A stretch of 64,000 bases of DNA. Origin: Craterostigma plantagineum. Taxonomy: Eukaryota; Streptophyta; Magnoliopsida; Lamiales; Linderniaceae. This document shows, piece after piece, positions 20,129 through 31,456 of the stretch. The translations under genes were made by a program, and so were the position numbers. Every line of letters starts with the position of its first letter. Positions within the stretch are counted from its first letter, which is position 1. Location: contig JAPQWV010000005.1 in the NCBI GenBank assembly GCA_027422505.1, positions 12,033,501 to 12,097,500 of the forward strand. The letters run 5' to 3'. The notes below the pieces were generated by a model, which was given only the letters and a program-made list of their open reading frames with translations, ran no database searches and was not told where the DNA came from.

Positions 20129-22996
20129 CTAGTTTCTTGCCCGTGCGAGGCACGGGTGACCGGTACTAACCATCTTTAGTAAATTAATAAGAAAACTATA
20201 TAAATAAAAAGAATTTGACCTGGAAATGCCATAACCATCCTCCTAACGACAAATTATTATGAAAAATTATCTTACGAACACGATTGGGTGGACACGCTAT
20301 GACAATTGTACATAAATTGAGAATAATCAAGGACAAAGAATCTCTTCATTCTTCATCAGACTATTGAAATCACAGACATTATACTCAATATCGAACGTGC
20401 GGCCCTTGATAGCTTTGGAGTTCTCGGACTTTGGATGTCATCAAAATTGAATGAATCATCATTGGTCCGTATGCATAATAAGGGCTTCTCGGAGTGATAT
20501 AAGCATAGTCGGATTCCTTTGCAACTATACTAAAAGCATTGCTCATCTAATCTCAAAAAGACCTTGTAAAGGGTGTACCAACCAGCGAGTCGATTGTCGA
20601 TGACACGGCCTGGAGATAAACAGTAGCGATGTAAGATTAAAAGCTTCGTAAAATTCCCTTTGTATGATGATAAAATCAGGATAATTTTTAAGGGAACATG
20701 AGTGACGATAGTTACTTGCGGAGCGACGACGTATTTCAAGTATGCATGATAATAAACTTCAAATAAGATCGTTATCGACTAACATATTCACAACAGAACC
20801 AAGATCACAAACGATATATCTGCTCAGCTACGTAAACAGAATGAAATTTTTACCTTCTAATCCAAAACTAATCAGAAACCATCTCAGTGATCCTAGTTGT
20901 TGAATCTTGCAAGTGATAGTGGTGTAAAAACTCCCTATCTTCATTGGCAATGTTGGGATTGGAGGGATCGGTGGTAGTACTCTTCCACGTTCAAAAAAGA
21001 CGATTTGGCCATACCTTGGAAAAAAGACTGTTAGGAAAGACCTTATATATTAATATTCAACATTGTTATCCTACCGAAAAAGGTGTCATTTTATCCCAAA
21101 ATGTATTAAATGGTTCATCATTTTGTAAATATGATAGATAAAAAAATAATAAGTCTAGTAAAAGGCATCTGTTCAATAAGCATACTTTACTGGTAACATA
21201 AACAAATAATGGTGTAGATAATTTAAGTTAAAGCATAGGCGCTTCATAGAGAAAATGAATAAAAAAGAATATAGGTTGAACATATGTACATGAAAATGAT
21301 GGAGATACTGGAAGCCTACTTGGTATTTCAGTCAGCATCTTCCCAGTATAAGGTTTCATGTCAATTTCACTTCTGACTTTGTGAAGCAATGCTTAATCGA
21401 ACCCTTTGACTAAATGAGTGTGCTTGACATCACCTCAAAAAATACAACAGAGTCAGCCAGAAAAATATGTAACTCCAGCAGAAACTAATTAGAAAACAAT
21501 AATACAAAGGGGAAGCCAATAATACACGCATGGTCATGGTTCACCAATATCAAGTAGTAGGAAAAAACATACACAAAGAAACTGAGCTCTATCCCATGCA
21601 AAAAAATGGAAACTATAACCGACCAGCAATAGATTTTGGTTATCATCCATGATACTTACATTCTTACTCTCCTCCTCTTCGGAGTCATTTAGAGAAATCG
21701 CCCAAAAACTTTGTTAGCCTGCCATTCTTGATTCATCATCGGCTGAGCCAAATGTTTGTAACCCAAACCTAACAAACCACCAAAAAGTTGCAATGGCTCA
21801 ACAATCTAATACTAAAGAGTTGTCCATAGGATTCAAAGTAACGAACACCAAAATTTCTGATTTGCCTTGTTATCCAGCCCTCTGTTTGCTTTGGGAGTCC
21901 AATCTATCGCAAACAGCACCAGGACCAGTGTTTGTCAATGCTAGAAGGCATGTGAGTCCTACGTTTATGACGAAAAAATGGTTTTGAAAATCGACACGCT
22001 AATACGAATATAAAAGTAATTTGTATCCACATATACACACAACTATTTAACAAAATAAAAATCGAAAAGCCAGGCCATCGCAAACCCAACCAACATCAAA
22101 ACGCAACCAAAATAAATTAAATGGCATGCCCACCTCTCGGTGCGCTTCTCTGGTAAGACAAAGTTGTCAAGATATCCAAAAGCAAAGTTGCTATATCCAC
22201 ACATCGCTAGAAAAGTGAGCAGAAATAATATTAACCTGATAAGTAATGTATGAAGTACAGATAAGTCGATCTATAGTTAAAGATCTGTCGAACTATAGAT
22301 GCATCTCCACAAAATAGAAACTTGATCAGTAATGTATGAAGTATAGATAAGCACCTCCCTTTACACGGCTTGTCTACACAAAATAAATTACAATCAGTTT
22401 TAAATAGTGAATACAATCTGCTCTACCTCTGATAAACAATGGCAACACATCGAAGGAAATTTCAGTCAGGATGAGAAATCTTTACTCTATTAGTGCCGAT
22501 TATAAGCAATTACTAAAATATTCTAAACCTATACATACAAAAATCACCTATCAATGAAGGAACGTCCGAAGCTACAGTGGCATCACCAATAGGTAGACGC
22601 TTCATCTTCTTAACATCGTCAGCCTCCTCTCCTTTCGTCGTCTTCTCTGATGACTACTTACTTTTGGATTCTTCTAACCCAGCTTGATGTAACCGATGTT
22701 CGTGGCGCGTCGTCGGTGTCGGAAGTGTTGAGAAATCTGTTTGAATATCCAATTTTGAAGCGAAAAATGGGGTCAGAGAGAGGCAATGACCGTGGACAGA
22801 AGAGGTTTACATGATTGTGGGTTATAGTGGGTGGTTTTGAATTATACGTGGCCTACATTATTTATTTTTTAATATATTAATATATTAATTCCTAAGGTGA
22901 GATGAAACCAACATTAGATATATGATAAAATTATACCAAGTTGAGTGGACACGTGGCGCAATACGGTGAAACCTACATTTCCATAGATATATAAGA
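20129..22996 (-). mobile_element. Non-autonomous Helitron inserted after Copia-B pol
   Basis: On the minus strand the 3' end has the hairpin CCCGTGC-CTC-GCACGGG (20140-20156) followed after a few bases by CTAG at 20129-20132 and then host T. The 5' end reads TCTTATATATCTATGG at 22996, preceded by host A. This fits the Helitron rule of TC start, 3' hairpin, CTRR end, insertion between A and T and no duplication. The 2868-bp interior has no rolling-circle Rep or helicase motif. Minus-strand codons near 22560-22640 read DDVKKMKRLP, which might be a worn tail of an RPA-like gene but is too short to call. Copia-B sequence is expected to continue on both sides. Confidence 0.75.
20140..20156 (-). 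terminator. Helitron 3' terminal hairpin
   Basis: A 7-bp stem CCCGTGC/GCACGGG with a 3-base loop, eight bases before the CTAG terminus. In this family it acts as the replication termination signal. Confidence 0.75.
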
Positions 22997-23018
22997 TATA
23001 TATATATATATATATAAA
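22997..23018. repeat. (TA)n microsatellite at the Helitron 5' junction
   Basis: An uninterrupted TA run abuts the Helitron 5' end, so the exact AT insertion point cannot be fixed within a few bases. Confidence 0.8.
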
Positions 23019-23063
23019 ACTAAAGACCTATACACAATATAAGGTTCAAGTAGGGACAATCGA

Positions 23064-24479
23064 TTACGTCTTACGGTTCAATATGCCTAACTTAGACACC
23101 AGGAATTGGAATCGCTTATCATCCAATGCATTAGTGAATAAGCCCGCAAGTTGAAGATCTGTGTGAACAAATTGCATTTCGATTGTGCCTTGTTCTACAT
23201 GTTCCTTGATAAAATGATATCTAATGTCCATGTGTTTTGTGTGTGAGTGATGTATGGGATTGCAAGTTATAGCTAATGCACTTTTAGAGTCACTAAAAAC
23301 GGGAACATGAAAATGAAATACCAAGTCTCGTAGTTGGGTTCTCATCCACAAAATCTGTGAACAACAACTCGCAACGGCAACATATTCTGCCTCCGCTGTC
23401 GAAGTTGAGACACAGTTTTGCTTTTGAGACGACCAGCATACGAATTTACCCCTAGAATTTGAGCGGGTCTTGAGGTGCTCTTCCTGTCCAGCTTGCATCC
23501 CGCGTAATCAGCATCCGTGTATCCTACGAGTTTGAAGTCAGAGTCCATTGGGTACTATAGGCCAAGGTTGGGAGTCACTTTGAGGTATTTGAAGATCCTT
23601 TTGACGGCGAGCATATGAGACTCCTTCGGATCAGCTTGAAAGCGAGTACAGAGACACGTGGCGAACATGATGTCTGGTCGACTGGACGTGAGATAGAGTA
23701 GAGATCCTATCATGCCTCGATAAATTGTTTGGTTGACAAATTTTTCTAAGGAATCTGCATCTAGCTAGCATGAGGTGGACATAGGAGTGTTGGTAGGAGT
23801 GGAGTTGTCCAAGTTGTACTTCTGAGGATGTCGTGAATATACTTGGATTGGTTGATGAAGATTCCATCATGAAGCTGTTTGACTTGAAGACCTAAGAAGA
23901 AGCTTAGCTCTCCCATCATGCTCATTTCGAATTTTTGCTTTATCAGGTCTCCAAAGTTCCTGCACAGTCTTGTAATCCGAGCATTATTTCCGAGCCGTCC
24001 TTTTTGATGAAAAGAGTCGTGTCTATCTTCCCTTCCGTGAATCCGAATGAGATGAGAAAATCCGAGAGGACCTCGTGCCAAGCTCGGGGAGCTTGTTTGA
24101 GTCCATAGAGAGCTTTGTCTAGCGGGTACACGTGTCGGGAAATTTTTCGCTCACAAAGCCTTCAGACTGAGATACAAAAACTTCTTCCTTCAATATTCCG
24201 TTGAGGAAGGCAGTTTTGACATCCATCTGGTAGACTCTGAAGTTTCTGTGTGCGGTGAAAGCTAAGAAAACCTGATGGCTTCAATTCTTGCGTCGGGGGC
24301 ATAGGTCTCGTCGTAATCGATTCCTTCCTATTGATTGTATCCGTTTGCCATCAGCCTACCTTTGTTTCGGTCACGACTCCTTGTTCATCCTTCTGGTTTC
24401 TTTGTTTCATTTAGTACCTATTATGGCTTTTCCTGCCGGTATAGGCACTAATTTCCAGACGTCCAGCCTCTCAAACTGG
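23064..24479 (-). pseudogene. Copia-B RT and RNase H remnant
   Basis: On the minus strand the RT region shows [20 protein letters not shown] near 24080-24130 and KFEMSMMGELSFFLGLQV near 23890-23940. Between the LFIKKDGSEI block and CRNFGDLIKQKF the usual Y/FVDD catalytic segment is absent, so the polymerase active site is deleted. RNase H follows: YTDADYAGCKLDRKSTS near 23480-23530, STAEAEYVAVASCCSQILWM near 23340-23400, and HTKHMDIRYHFIKEHV near 23200-23250. The polyprotein ends at a stop at 23064. Several frameshifts are present, one of them between the YTDADYAG and AEAEY blocks. Confidence 0.82.
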
Positions 24480-25591
24480 TTGATTTCTTCCTGCATTCGA
24501 TGATCCAATCTGGGTCGGTAAGGGCTTCAGCTACTTTGCTTGGCTCTTTTTGACTGAGAAAGCATGAGTAGAGACTTCCATTTACTATTGACCCGCGAGT
24601 TGTGACTCCGCTTGAGCGTTCCCCAATTATCTGCGAGTTCGGGTGACCACGGGTCCACTTTCTTGCATGAGTACGTGAAGATTCAACTGCATTGGTACCC
24701 ATCGTAGTTTCATGACTAGGGATAGTCTGAGGTTCATTAGTCTCCGCAGGTTGGGGTCCTGACTCTCCTGAAGAGATTTCTATCGTCGTGTTAGTGGGTT
24801 CAGGAGTGCCTGCTTCTGAGCTAGCAATGATGTCAGAATCTGTTGGAGGTTCATTATCATCGTCAATGTGGATATTTTCCAACTTTGGAGGGGAATTATC
24901 ATTGCTTGGTGCTGCAGAAGAAATTGGAGTTGTGGGTGGCGGTGGTTTTGGAAAGCGATCTTCAAATAAAAGATCAAGTTCCACATCGCTCTATGTATTG
25001 GTACTTGAATGTCCGCCCGTGGAAGAGGTGCTTGGTTGATTTCTTCCTACATTTGATGATCCAATCTGGGTCGGTAAGGGCTTTAGCTACTTTGCTTGGC
25101 TCCTTTTGGTTGAGAAAGCATGAGTAGAGACTTTCATTGACTGTTGACGCGCGGTTGTGACTCCACTTGAGGGTTCCGCAATTATCTGCGAGTTCGGGTG
25201 ACCACGGGTCCACTTTCTTGCATGAGTATGTGAAAATTCAACCGCATCGGTACCCATCATAGTTTCATGACTAGGGATAGTCTGAGGTTCATTAGTCTCC
25301 ACAGATTGGGGTCCTGACTCTCCTGAAGAGATTTCTATCGTGGTGTTAGTGGGTTCAGGAGTGTCTGCTTCTGAGCTAGCAATGATGTCAGAATCTATTG
25401 GAGGTTCATTATCATCATCAATTTGGATATTTTCCTACCTTGGAGGGGAATTATCATTGCTTGGTGCTGCAGAAGAAATTGGAGTTGTGGGTCGCAATGG
25501 TTTTGGAAAGCGATCTTCAAATAAAAGATCAAGTTCCACATCGCTCAATGTATGGGTACTTGAAGGTTCGCCCGTGGAAGAGGTGCTTGGT
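24480..25591. repeat. Tandem duplication, two copies of a 556-bp unit in Copia-B pol
   Basis: Copy 1 (24480-25035) and copy 2 (25036 to about 25591) are near-identical across their length. Each begins TTGATTTCTTCCT and ends GGAAGAGGTGCTTGG. The unit covers the Ser/Pro-rich linker between integrase and RT plus the start of RT (ALTDPDWI). TGGTTGAT occurs at each junction, which suggests duplication by slippage or unequal exchange at microhomology. Because 556 is not a multiple of three, the duplication itself shifts the reading frame. Confidence 0.92.
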
Positions 25592-26880
25592 TGATCTTTT
25601 GTCAACTCTTGTAGAAGTCCGGGTTCTGGACTAATTTGTATAGAAGCCACTTGGTCAACTTCATCGAACGTAACGTTGATGCTTTCTATGACTGATCTTT
25701 TCTTTTGAGGTATACTCAATAGGATTTGGAGGTTGTCGAGTATCCCACTAGTATCCCTTCGAACACTTTTGGGTTATGTTTGCTCCTATCTTCATGATCA
25801 TTGGCCACTTAGCACTTGCATCCGAAAACCCTCATGAAGGAGACGTCTGGCACTCTGCGATTGATCATCTAGTAGGGAGTTCTGTTGAACCTCTTGTGAA
25901 GTGAAGCACGATTTTGAGTGAAGCAAGCCGTGTTCAGTGCTTCCGCCCATAAGAAGTGGGACAATCCAGAGTGAATGAGGAGTGTTCTCGCATTGCTTCG
26001 ACTAAGGTCCTATTTTTGCATTCGACCACTCCGTTTTGCTGGGGTGTCATCGCCGCTGAGAACTGTTGGATGATTCTAAGTGATGCATAGAAGTCGCTGA
26101 GCTTTTGGTTTTTGAATTCCATCCTATTGTCAGTCCTGATAATTTGGACACTTAGCTGGTAGATGTTCTGTGCGGTTTTGACGAACTCAATGATGAGACC
26201 TGGTGTTTCGTCCTTGGTTCTGAGAAATTTGGTCTATGTGTAGCGCGAGAAATCATCAATGACTACCAACACATATCTGTGCTCATTGATGGTTTGAGTG
26301 CGCCTAGGTCAACACAGATCCATGTGAATGAGTTCAAGAGGTTTGGATGTTGAAGCTATGTGTTTGTTGCGGTGGGATGCTTTCCTTATCTTTGTTATAC
26401 CTAAACAGGGGAAGTCCTTTGACCAAATTTTCTGATCATACGTTGTTCAGGTCTTTGAAGTTGAGATAAGAGAGTTGCTGATGCCAAAGGTCGTTCTGAT
26501 ACAAGGAGGCACGAGATATGAGGCATGTTGGTGTGATTGTCTTTAGGCCAATGGAGTAGAGATTCGTCTTTCTATAGCCAGTGAGCAGTTCTTTTCCCTT
26601 GTCATCGGTGACGCTACACTTATTAGTTTCGAAGTTGACCTTGTAGCCTCTATCACAGAAGCGTCCGATGCTGAATAGGTTGTAGCTCAGTTCTTCACCG
26701 TAAGAGACGCCTTTGATGGTAAGTCTGTCATGAATGAGGCCGCCTGTTCCTATCATAGGTGCAGATTGACCGTTTCCGAAGTAGACCTTCCCGAGATATC
26801 CCTCGGAAAAGTTGCTCAACAGCTCTTTACTTCCCGTCATGTGTGAGGAGCCTGAATCTAAGTACAACACATGACGACCA
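25592..26880 (-). pseudogene. Copia-B protease and integrase remnant
   Basis: On the minus strand the protease begins near 26870 with LYLDSGSSHMTGSKELLSNF, keeping the DSG triad, and carries YNLFSIGRFCDRGYKV. The pre-integrase LWHQQLSYLNFKDLNN follows near 26440-26480. Integrase core is recognisable near 26200-26340, with LIHMDLC and YVLVVIDDFSRYT-like remnants and MEFKNQKLSDFYASLRI at 26060-26122. The third catalytic residue lies in QQNGVVECKNRT near 26000-26040; the Glu is kept but the usual following Arg is Cys. Frames are interrupted repeatedly. Confidence 0.8.
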
Positions 26881-27277
26881 TTCGAGGACGGGTCCTTCTT
26901 TAATCAATTGCAGGTGATGGATCCAACGTATTTGTTGTTATATTGAGTTCTTTGTCAGATTCTTGGATGACTGACTTAAGAACCCAGACTCAATTGTTGC
27001 CAATTGTGTGCAGTAGGGATTTTGGAATCCAAATTTGTCTTTGGTTTGACATTTTAGTATGCTTGTTCTTGTCCTTATTTTCTGTTGAATTGTATTTCTT
27101 TCTCTTTACTTTGTGAGTACATCGATTGGGCTTATGAGGTACCCCTTTAGGATGATAGTTATGTAGTGTGGAAGCATTATTGCAAAAATGATCGTTATGG
27201 GAACATCAAAATACATCATAGTTGTCATAACGATATTTAGAGTTTTGAACACAAAATAAGGAAACACAGTCTGCGAA

Positions 27278-29655
27278 TTACAAGAAGTCACTTTTGGAAA
27301 TGCAAAGGAATTGAAAACAGGAGAAATAAGATTTCTGGCTGGTTCTTCTTATTAAGGATAGTTGCCTTCTTTGCTCAACCAGATCTAACCTTCTTCGTCT
27401 CCCTAGAACTAGGCCTTTGTATGTGGGGACATGCGATACAAAATTAGTATGAGACAATGAGGTTTTCTCTGTTGTTTTCTTCCATTTACATATAGAGGAT
27501 TCAGGAACAGAATCAGAAGTGGAAGGTTTATACACGTCAGGAAAGTTTTGGAGAGAGTTGATTTTACTCAATAGAATCGTCTTTTCTTCTGAATGGGCTT
27601 TTTTTTCGAATTCTAGAGATGTTGTTAGGTCGCCTGTTTTATGTTATTATCTCAGGAATGTAAATGGATGAGTGAATGGGTTTAGCCTTTCAATGGAGCT
27701 TTCCTGATTTGCAGGACCAAAAGGCGACAAGTAATCATCAGAGAATGTTATCTTTTTGGTTTTATAGATATTGTTAAGTTCTGTATAGTTACATGCAATT
27801 TGAGCCCAATTTTCGTTCTTCCGTATCTGTTATTCAGATTCGATCACCAAGGTCGATCCTACAAAGGGCATTAAGTTTTCAAGCCTCAACCAAAAGCGTT
27901 TAATGTTGTACAGGGGTAGTACTTCATCTTTCTTTGGGTTTGTTGTGACTTGAAAGCCCAATCCTTCACGGGGATCGTAAAATACTACATCTTTCGATTT
28001 GTTGAGAAAGATGGTTTGATCAGTTTCACCTCTTTTGGTGAGAAGATCCTCTAATTGTTTGACTTTCTTATATAGTCGAACACGTTCTTTAGTGATTAGT
28101 TCATATTGAGAAGATATATCCACTCGTTCTTCTTCGATGTCTTTTAAGCATTTACATGCATCACTAACTTCTTTTTCCTTATTTTCTACCCTTTGTACTA
28201 AAGTTTTTACTTTAGATTCAGATTAGGTTAAAGATTCTTTAAGAATAGCTATCTTTTCCTGTTGTTTACTTAGTAAAGCATAATTGTCGTCACAGTATTT
28301 TGGAGTTCTGATAATCCCTACGATGCATGGAGAGTTCGTTTATCCTATGTTTTAGTTTAATGACATCTTTGGGGATGGGGAGTACACTCAAGGTCGGATG
28401 TAGAGACATCCGTCCTGTCTGAGCCGTAGCCTGCCACATCCTCATCTGAGTCATAATCCTCACTCTTGACCATGAAGGATTTTTCACCCTCCTCCTCGTC
28501 TGACGTGTCCTCTAGCCATTTTCTTCCTCGGCATCAAGGACAATTCCCGCCTCTTTGCGTTGAGATAGCTGAAACTTTTTATTGTATTAATTGGTGTCCT
28601 TCCTTTTCGGTCTATAACAGTCCGAAGCGAAGTGACCCGATTTTCCGCATTTGAAGCACTTCTTTGGAGCTTCAGCTTCCTTAGTCTCAGGTACCTCGGG
28701 AGCAATGAACTTTTGTTTCCCACTTGAGGTTCGTTGTTTGGTGAAGGATGATGATGATCTCTTCGCACTTTTCTTATTGACCAGCTCATAGATCATGGCT
28801 AGTTGCTTTCTGATGTATTCAAGTTCGTCGTCAGGATCTGGGTCCGATTCAGCATTGTCTGAAGTGCCATATTGCATGACCTGTTTTCCCTTATAGGTCT
28901 TTAAGCTTCTGTTGCCGGACTTGGTGGTCACGAGAGCAACAGGTTCCACATCAGCATTTGTCTTTCCTTCGTTCTTGATCTCTTTAGCATACTGAGAGTA
29001 CTGAAAGAGGTTATCATGTAAGGTATGAATGTCCAATGCAAGTCTTTGTTCTGTTGCTTGACCAGAACAACAATCCTTCTCCACTCAGGTTGAAGTGTGG
29101 AGAGAAATTTGACGTTGTTCTCTAGGTTTGACCGATGGATGTTGATCTTCCTCTCATTGATAATTGTCAAGAATCGAAGGTAAGAGTCTCGAAGTTCTTC
29201 CCTTTCCTTAGCTTGAATGAATTATAGGCAGTGAGAATGCTAGATTTTTTGGATAAGTTGCCGAATTATGTTCCTACCATCATTTTAGATACTTCGTCCC
29301 AGATTTCTTTGGTAGTGACCATGCTGTCCACTTGCTTGAATACGTCATTGGGCAAAGCCTGGAGGTCGTAGCTTCGAGCAAGTTTGTCTACTCTGACACG
29401 TGCTCTCTCGATGTCAGTGTAGTGACTAATATCTTTAGGTGTTCTTCTCTCCGAAATTAGAGGAACTACATTGGGTTGTTCTGGAATGACGGTCCAAAAT
29501 TGAGTTGGGCCATTAAAAATGGACGAAAGCATGTCATCAGCAAGGTCGCCGTCTTTGATTTCGTTGAAGTTGATGAACCGTTGTTTCCAAATCCCATACT
29601 CTCCCCATCTTAGAAGTGCTGTACGATTGTCAGATCCAATAGCAAATGCGTCCAT
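27278..29655 (-). pseudogene. Copia-B gag remnant with coiled coil and zinc knuckle
   Basis: The gag start is at 29655 on the minus strand (MDAFAIGSDNRTALLRW). The UBN2/retrotrans_gag-like core runs through WKQRFINFNEIKDGD and ARSYDLQALPNDVFKQVDS to about 29266 and continues at 28930-29170. The nucleocapsid knuckle CFKCGKSGHFASDC is near 28620-28660. Beyond it a long heptad-like region ends in DQTIFLNKSKDVVFYDPREG near 27950-28020, a signature shared with Copia-E (57724-57930). Gag forms the virus-like particle and binds the RNA. Many stops break it. Confidence 0.8.
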
Positions 29656-30984
29656 AGCTTAGTTTGGTAATGATCGTTACGTGAAAGATCTGCGAAATGA
29701 AAGGTTAGTTTCAAACAATTATCGTAAAGTTTGAGCAAGGAATTTGGACCAAAATGCAAGAAGGTTTTCAAAGTCTTTGAGTAGTAATTTTGTAAGATTT
29801 AGGACTTAGAAAAATTTCAAAAAATATTTTTGATCAAAAGACTTGGGATTGAAGGTACGTGGCGTTGTTAAATCTATCGAACAAGTATTCGGATCGTAAA
29901 CAATCTGATGTACTAAATGCTACGCAAGGTAATCCAACCAATATACTTTCAAAAATAAGCTTAGTGATCGGAAAAGGTTAGGTCAAAATTAAAAAAGTTG
30001 ACCGAAAATTAAGTTTTCGTGTGAATTTGGATAACTTAGAGAAATTTGAAAGCTGTAGAAAAGTAGACAAAGCGAGTAACCTAGGAAATTTTGAAATCAG
30101 GAATTTTCGAGTATGATTGGATGAACCGAAAACTGTCTAGCCGAAAATTTAAAGTTCGTGTACTTTGGGTATATGAAATTCGGATACGTGTGTCCGGAAT
30201 TTGCTTGGCCGAAAACTTTAAAATTCGGGTACTTATTTCCGGGTAAGTTTTGTCTGAAAAATTTAGTCGAAAACTATAACTTTGAGTTTTGAAATTCGGA
30301 TTGGTTTGTCCGAAAATTATCTATCCGAAAATTTGAAGTTTGGGTATTTTGGGTATAAAAAATTCGGATAAGTTTGCCCGAAAGATGTTTGGCCGAAAAT
30401 TTTAAGATTCGGGTACAATGGGTGTTAAAATTCGGGTAAGTATGTACGAGAAATTGCTTAGCCGAAAATTTCAAAATTCAGGTCTTTTGTATTTTGGCCG
30501 AAAAAACAAAATTCGGGTGTCTTTTGTCCGAAAAACGAAAATTCGGGTGCTGCAATAGTAGAAATTCGCCGAGATTTTAAAATTCGAATAGGTTCAAGGT
30601 AAAGCTGCCCGAAAATCTACTAATTTAGGACTGGTTTTCGGCGTTATGAAGGATTTTCGGGTGTAAGAGCCGAATTTGTACTGTTCTATCCTATCTACTC
30701 GAAAATCAAGAACAGAACCAGAAAAACTCAAAGTTCAGGCTCGATTTTGGCTCAAATCCTAATCAAACTTCACAGAAATCGACGTAAAAGAACATGAAAT
30801 CGCTCATATAGAGTTTTCTAAGTTCTTAGGGGTTTAAAAACAGTAAAAACAATTCAAAAACACCCAAAAATGAGGAGAAGTCGAAAATGAGTTTTCTCGA
30901 AAATGCTCTCTTGAATCACGTCGGAATTGAACGAAACTGGATTCAAATCGATAAGATCGATCCACGTTAGGCTCTGATACCACT
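29656..30984 (-). other. Copia-B 5' leader with primer-binding site
   Basis: A 1.3-kb untranslated leader dense in AAATTCGGGTA / CCGAAAATTT variants on alternating strands. The tRNA-iMet primer site TGGTATCAGAGCC occupies about 30970-30982 on the minus strand, two bases after the LTR end. No protein is convincing here. Confidence 0.75.
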
Positions 30985-31291
30985 TGTTGGCCCTGGTATT
31001 ACCACACAAGGATCAAAAGATTGTTTGAATGTTTAAAAACGAAGTCACCTTTAGTGTGTGAAAGTGTGTGTTCTTAAGATAAACGTACGTGGTGGCTATC
31101 TTTGATAATTCTTTTGATAAACCCTAATTAGGGTAAGCAATGGCCTTATATATCACAAGTAATTGGTATATAAAGGCCCAATAACCAAATTTATCTAAAA
31201 CTGCATTTGTCTCCCCAAACTACTACAACCCAATTAATAACAAAATATAAACCAAAACTTAAATAATTAGAGGACACTATAAATCATAACA
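30985..31291 (-). repeat. Copia-B 5' LTR
   Basis: 307 bp on the minus strand, starting TGTTATGATTTATAG and ending CAGGGCCAACA, followed directly by the primer site. It contains TATATAA-like stretches near 31150-31180. No second copy is found in the window. The flank after it is GTAAT (31292-31296). Confidence 0.8.
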
Positions 31292-31456
31292 GTAATGGTT
31301 CGTCTTGATGAGAGACTCCATTCTCGTGGGACAGAACTGCCCTAGGCATTACGAACGACTAACATTAACTGATGCTAAGGTATGTGATGGTCATGTATAG
31401 TATTCGGTGTATTACTTGGCTGTGTTTTTATGTGATTTTATTTGTTCTCACAACAG

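Larger units (their letters stand above)
17608..31291 (-). mobile_element. Copia-B: Ty1/Copia element with a separate ORF downstream of pol
   Basis: Minus-strand order: 5' LTR (30985-31291), primer site, leader, gag with zinc knuckle, protease, integrase, RT, RNase H (ending at 23064), Helitron insertion, a long spacer, then an additional ORF (17608-18466) cut by the insertion of Copia-A. The 3' LTR is not in the window. The gag segment ending PREGLGF and the extra ORF point to a SIRE/Maximus-like lineage; that assignment is inference. Copia-E belongs to the same lineage. Confidence 0.8.

Noticed and set aside
20140..20156. A bacterial-type intrinsic terminator
   Set aside because: The hairpin is followed by CTAG at the expected Helitron 3' end in plant DNA, not by a T run.
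22997..23018. TATA promoter
   Set aside because: A plain (TA)n microsatellite with no ordered start site or gene downstream.
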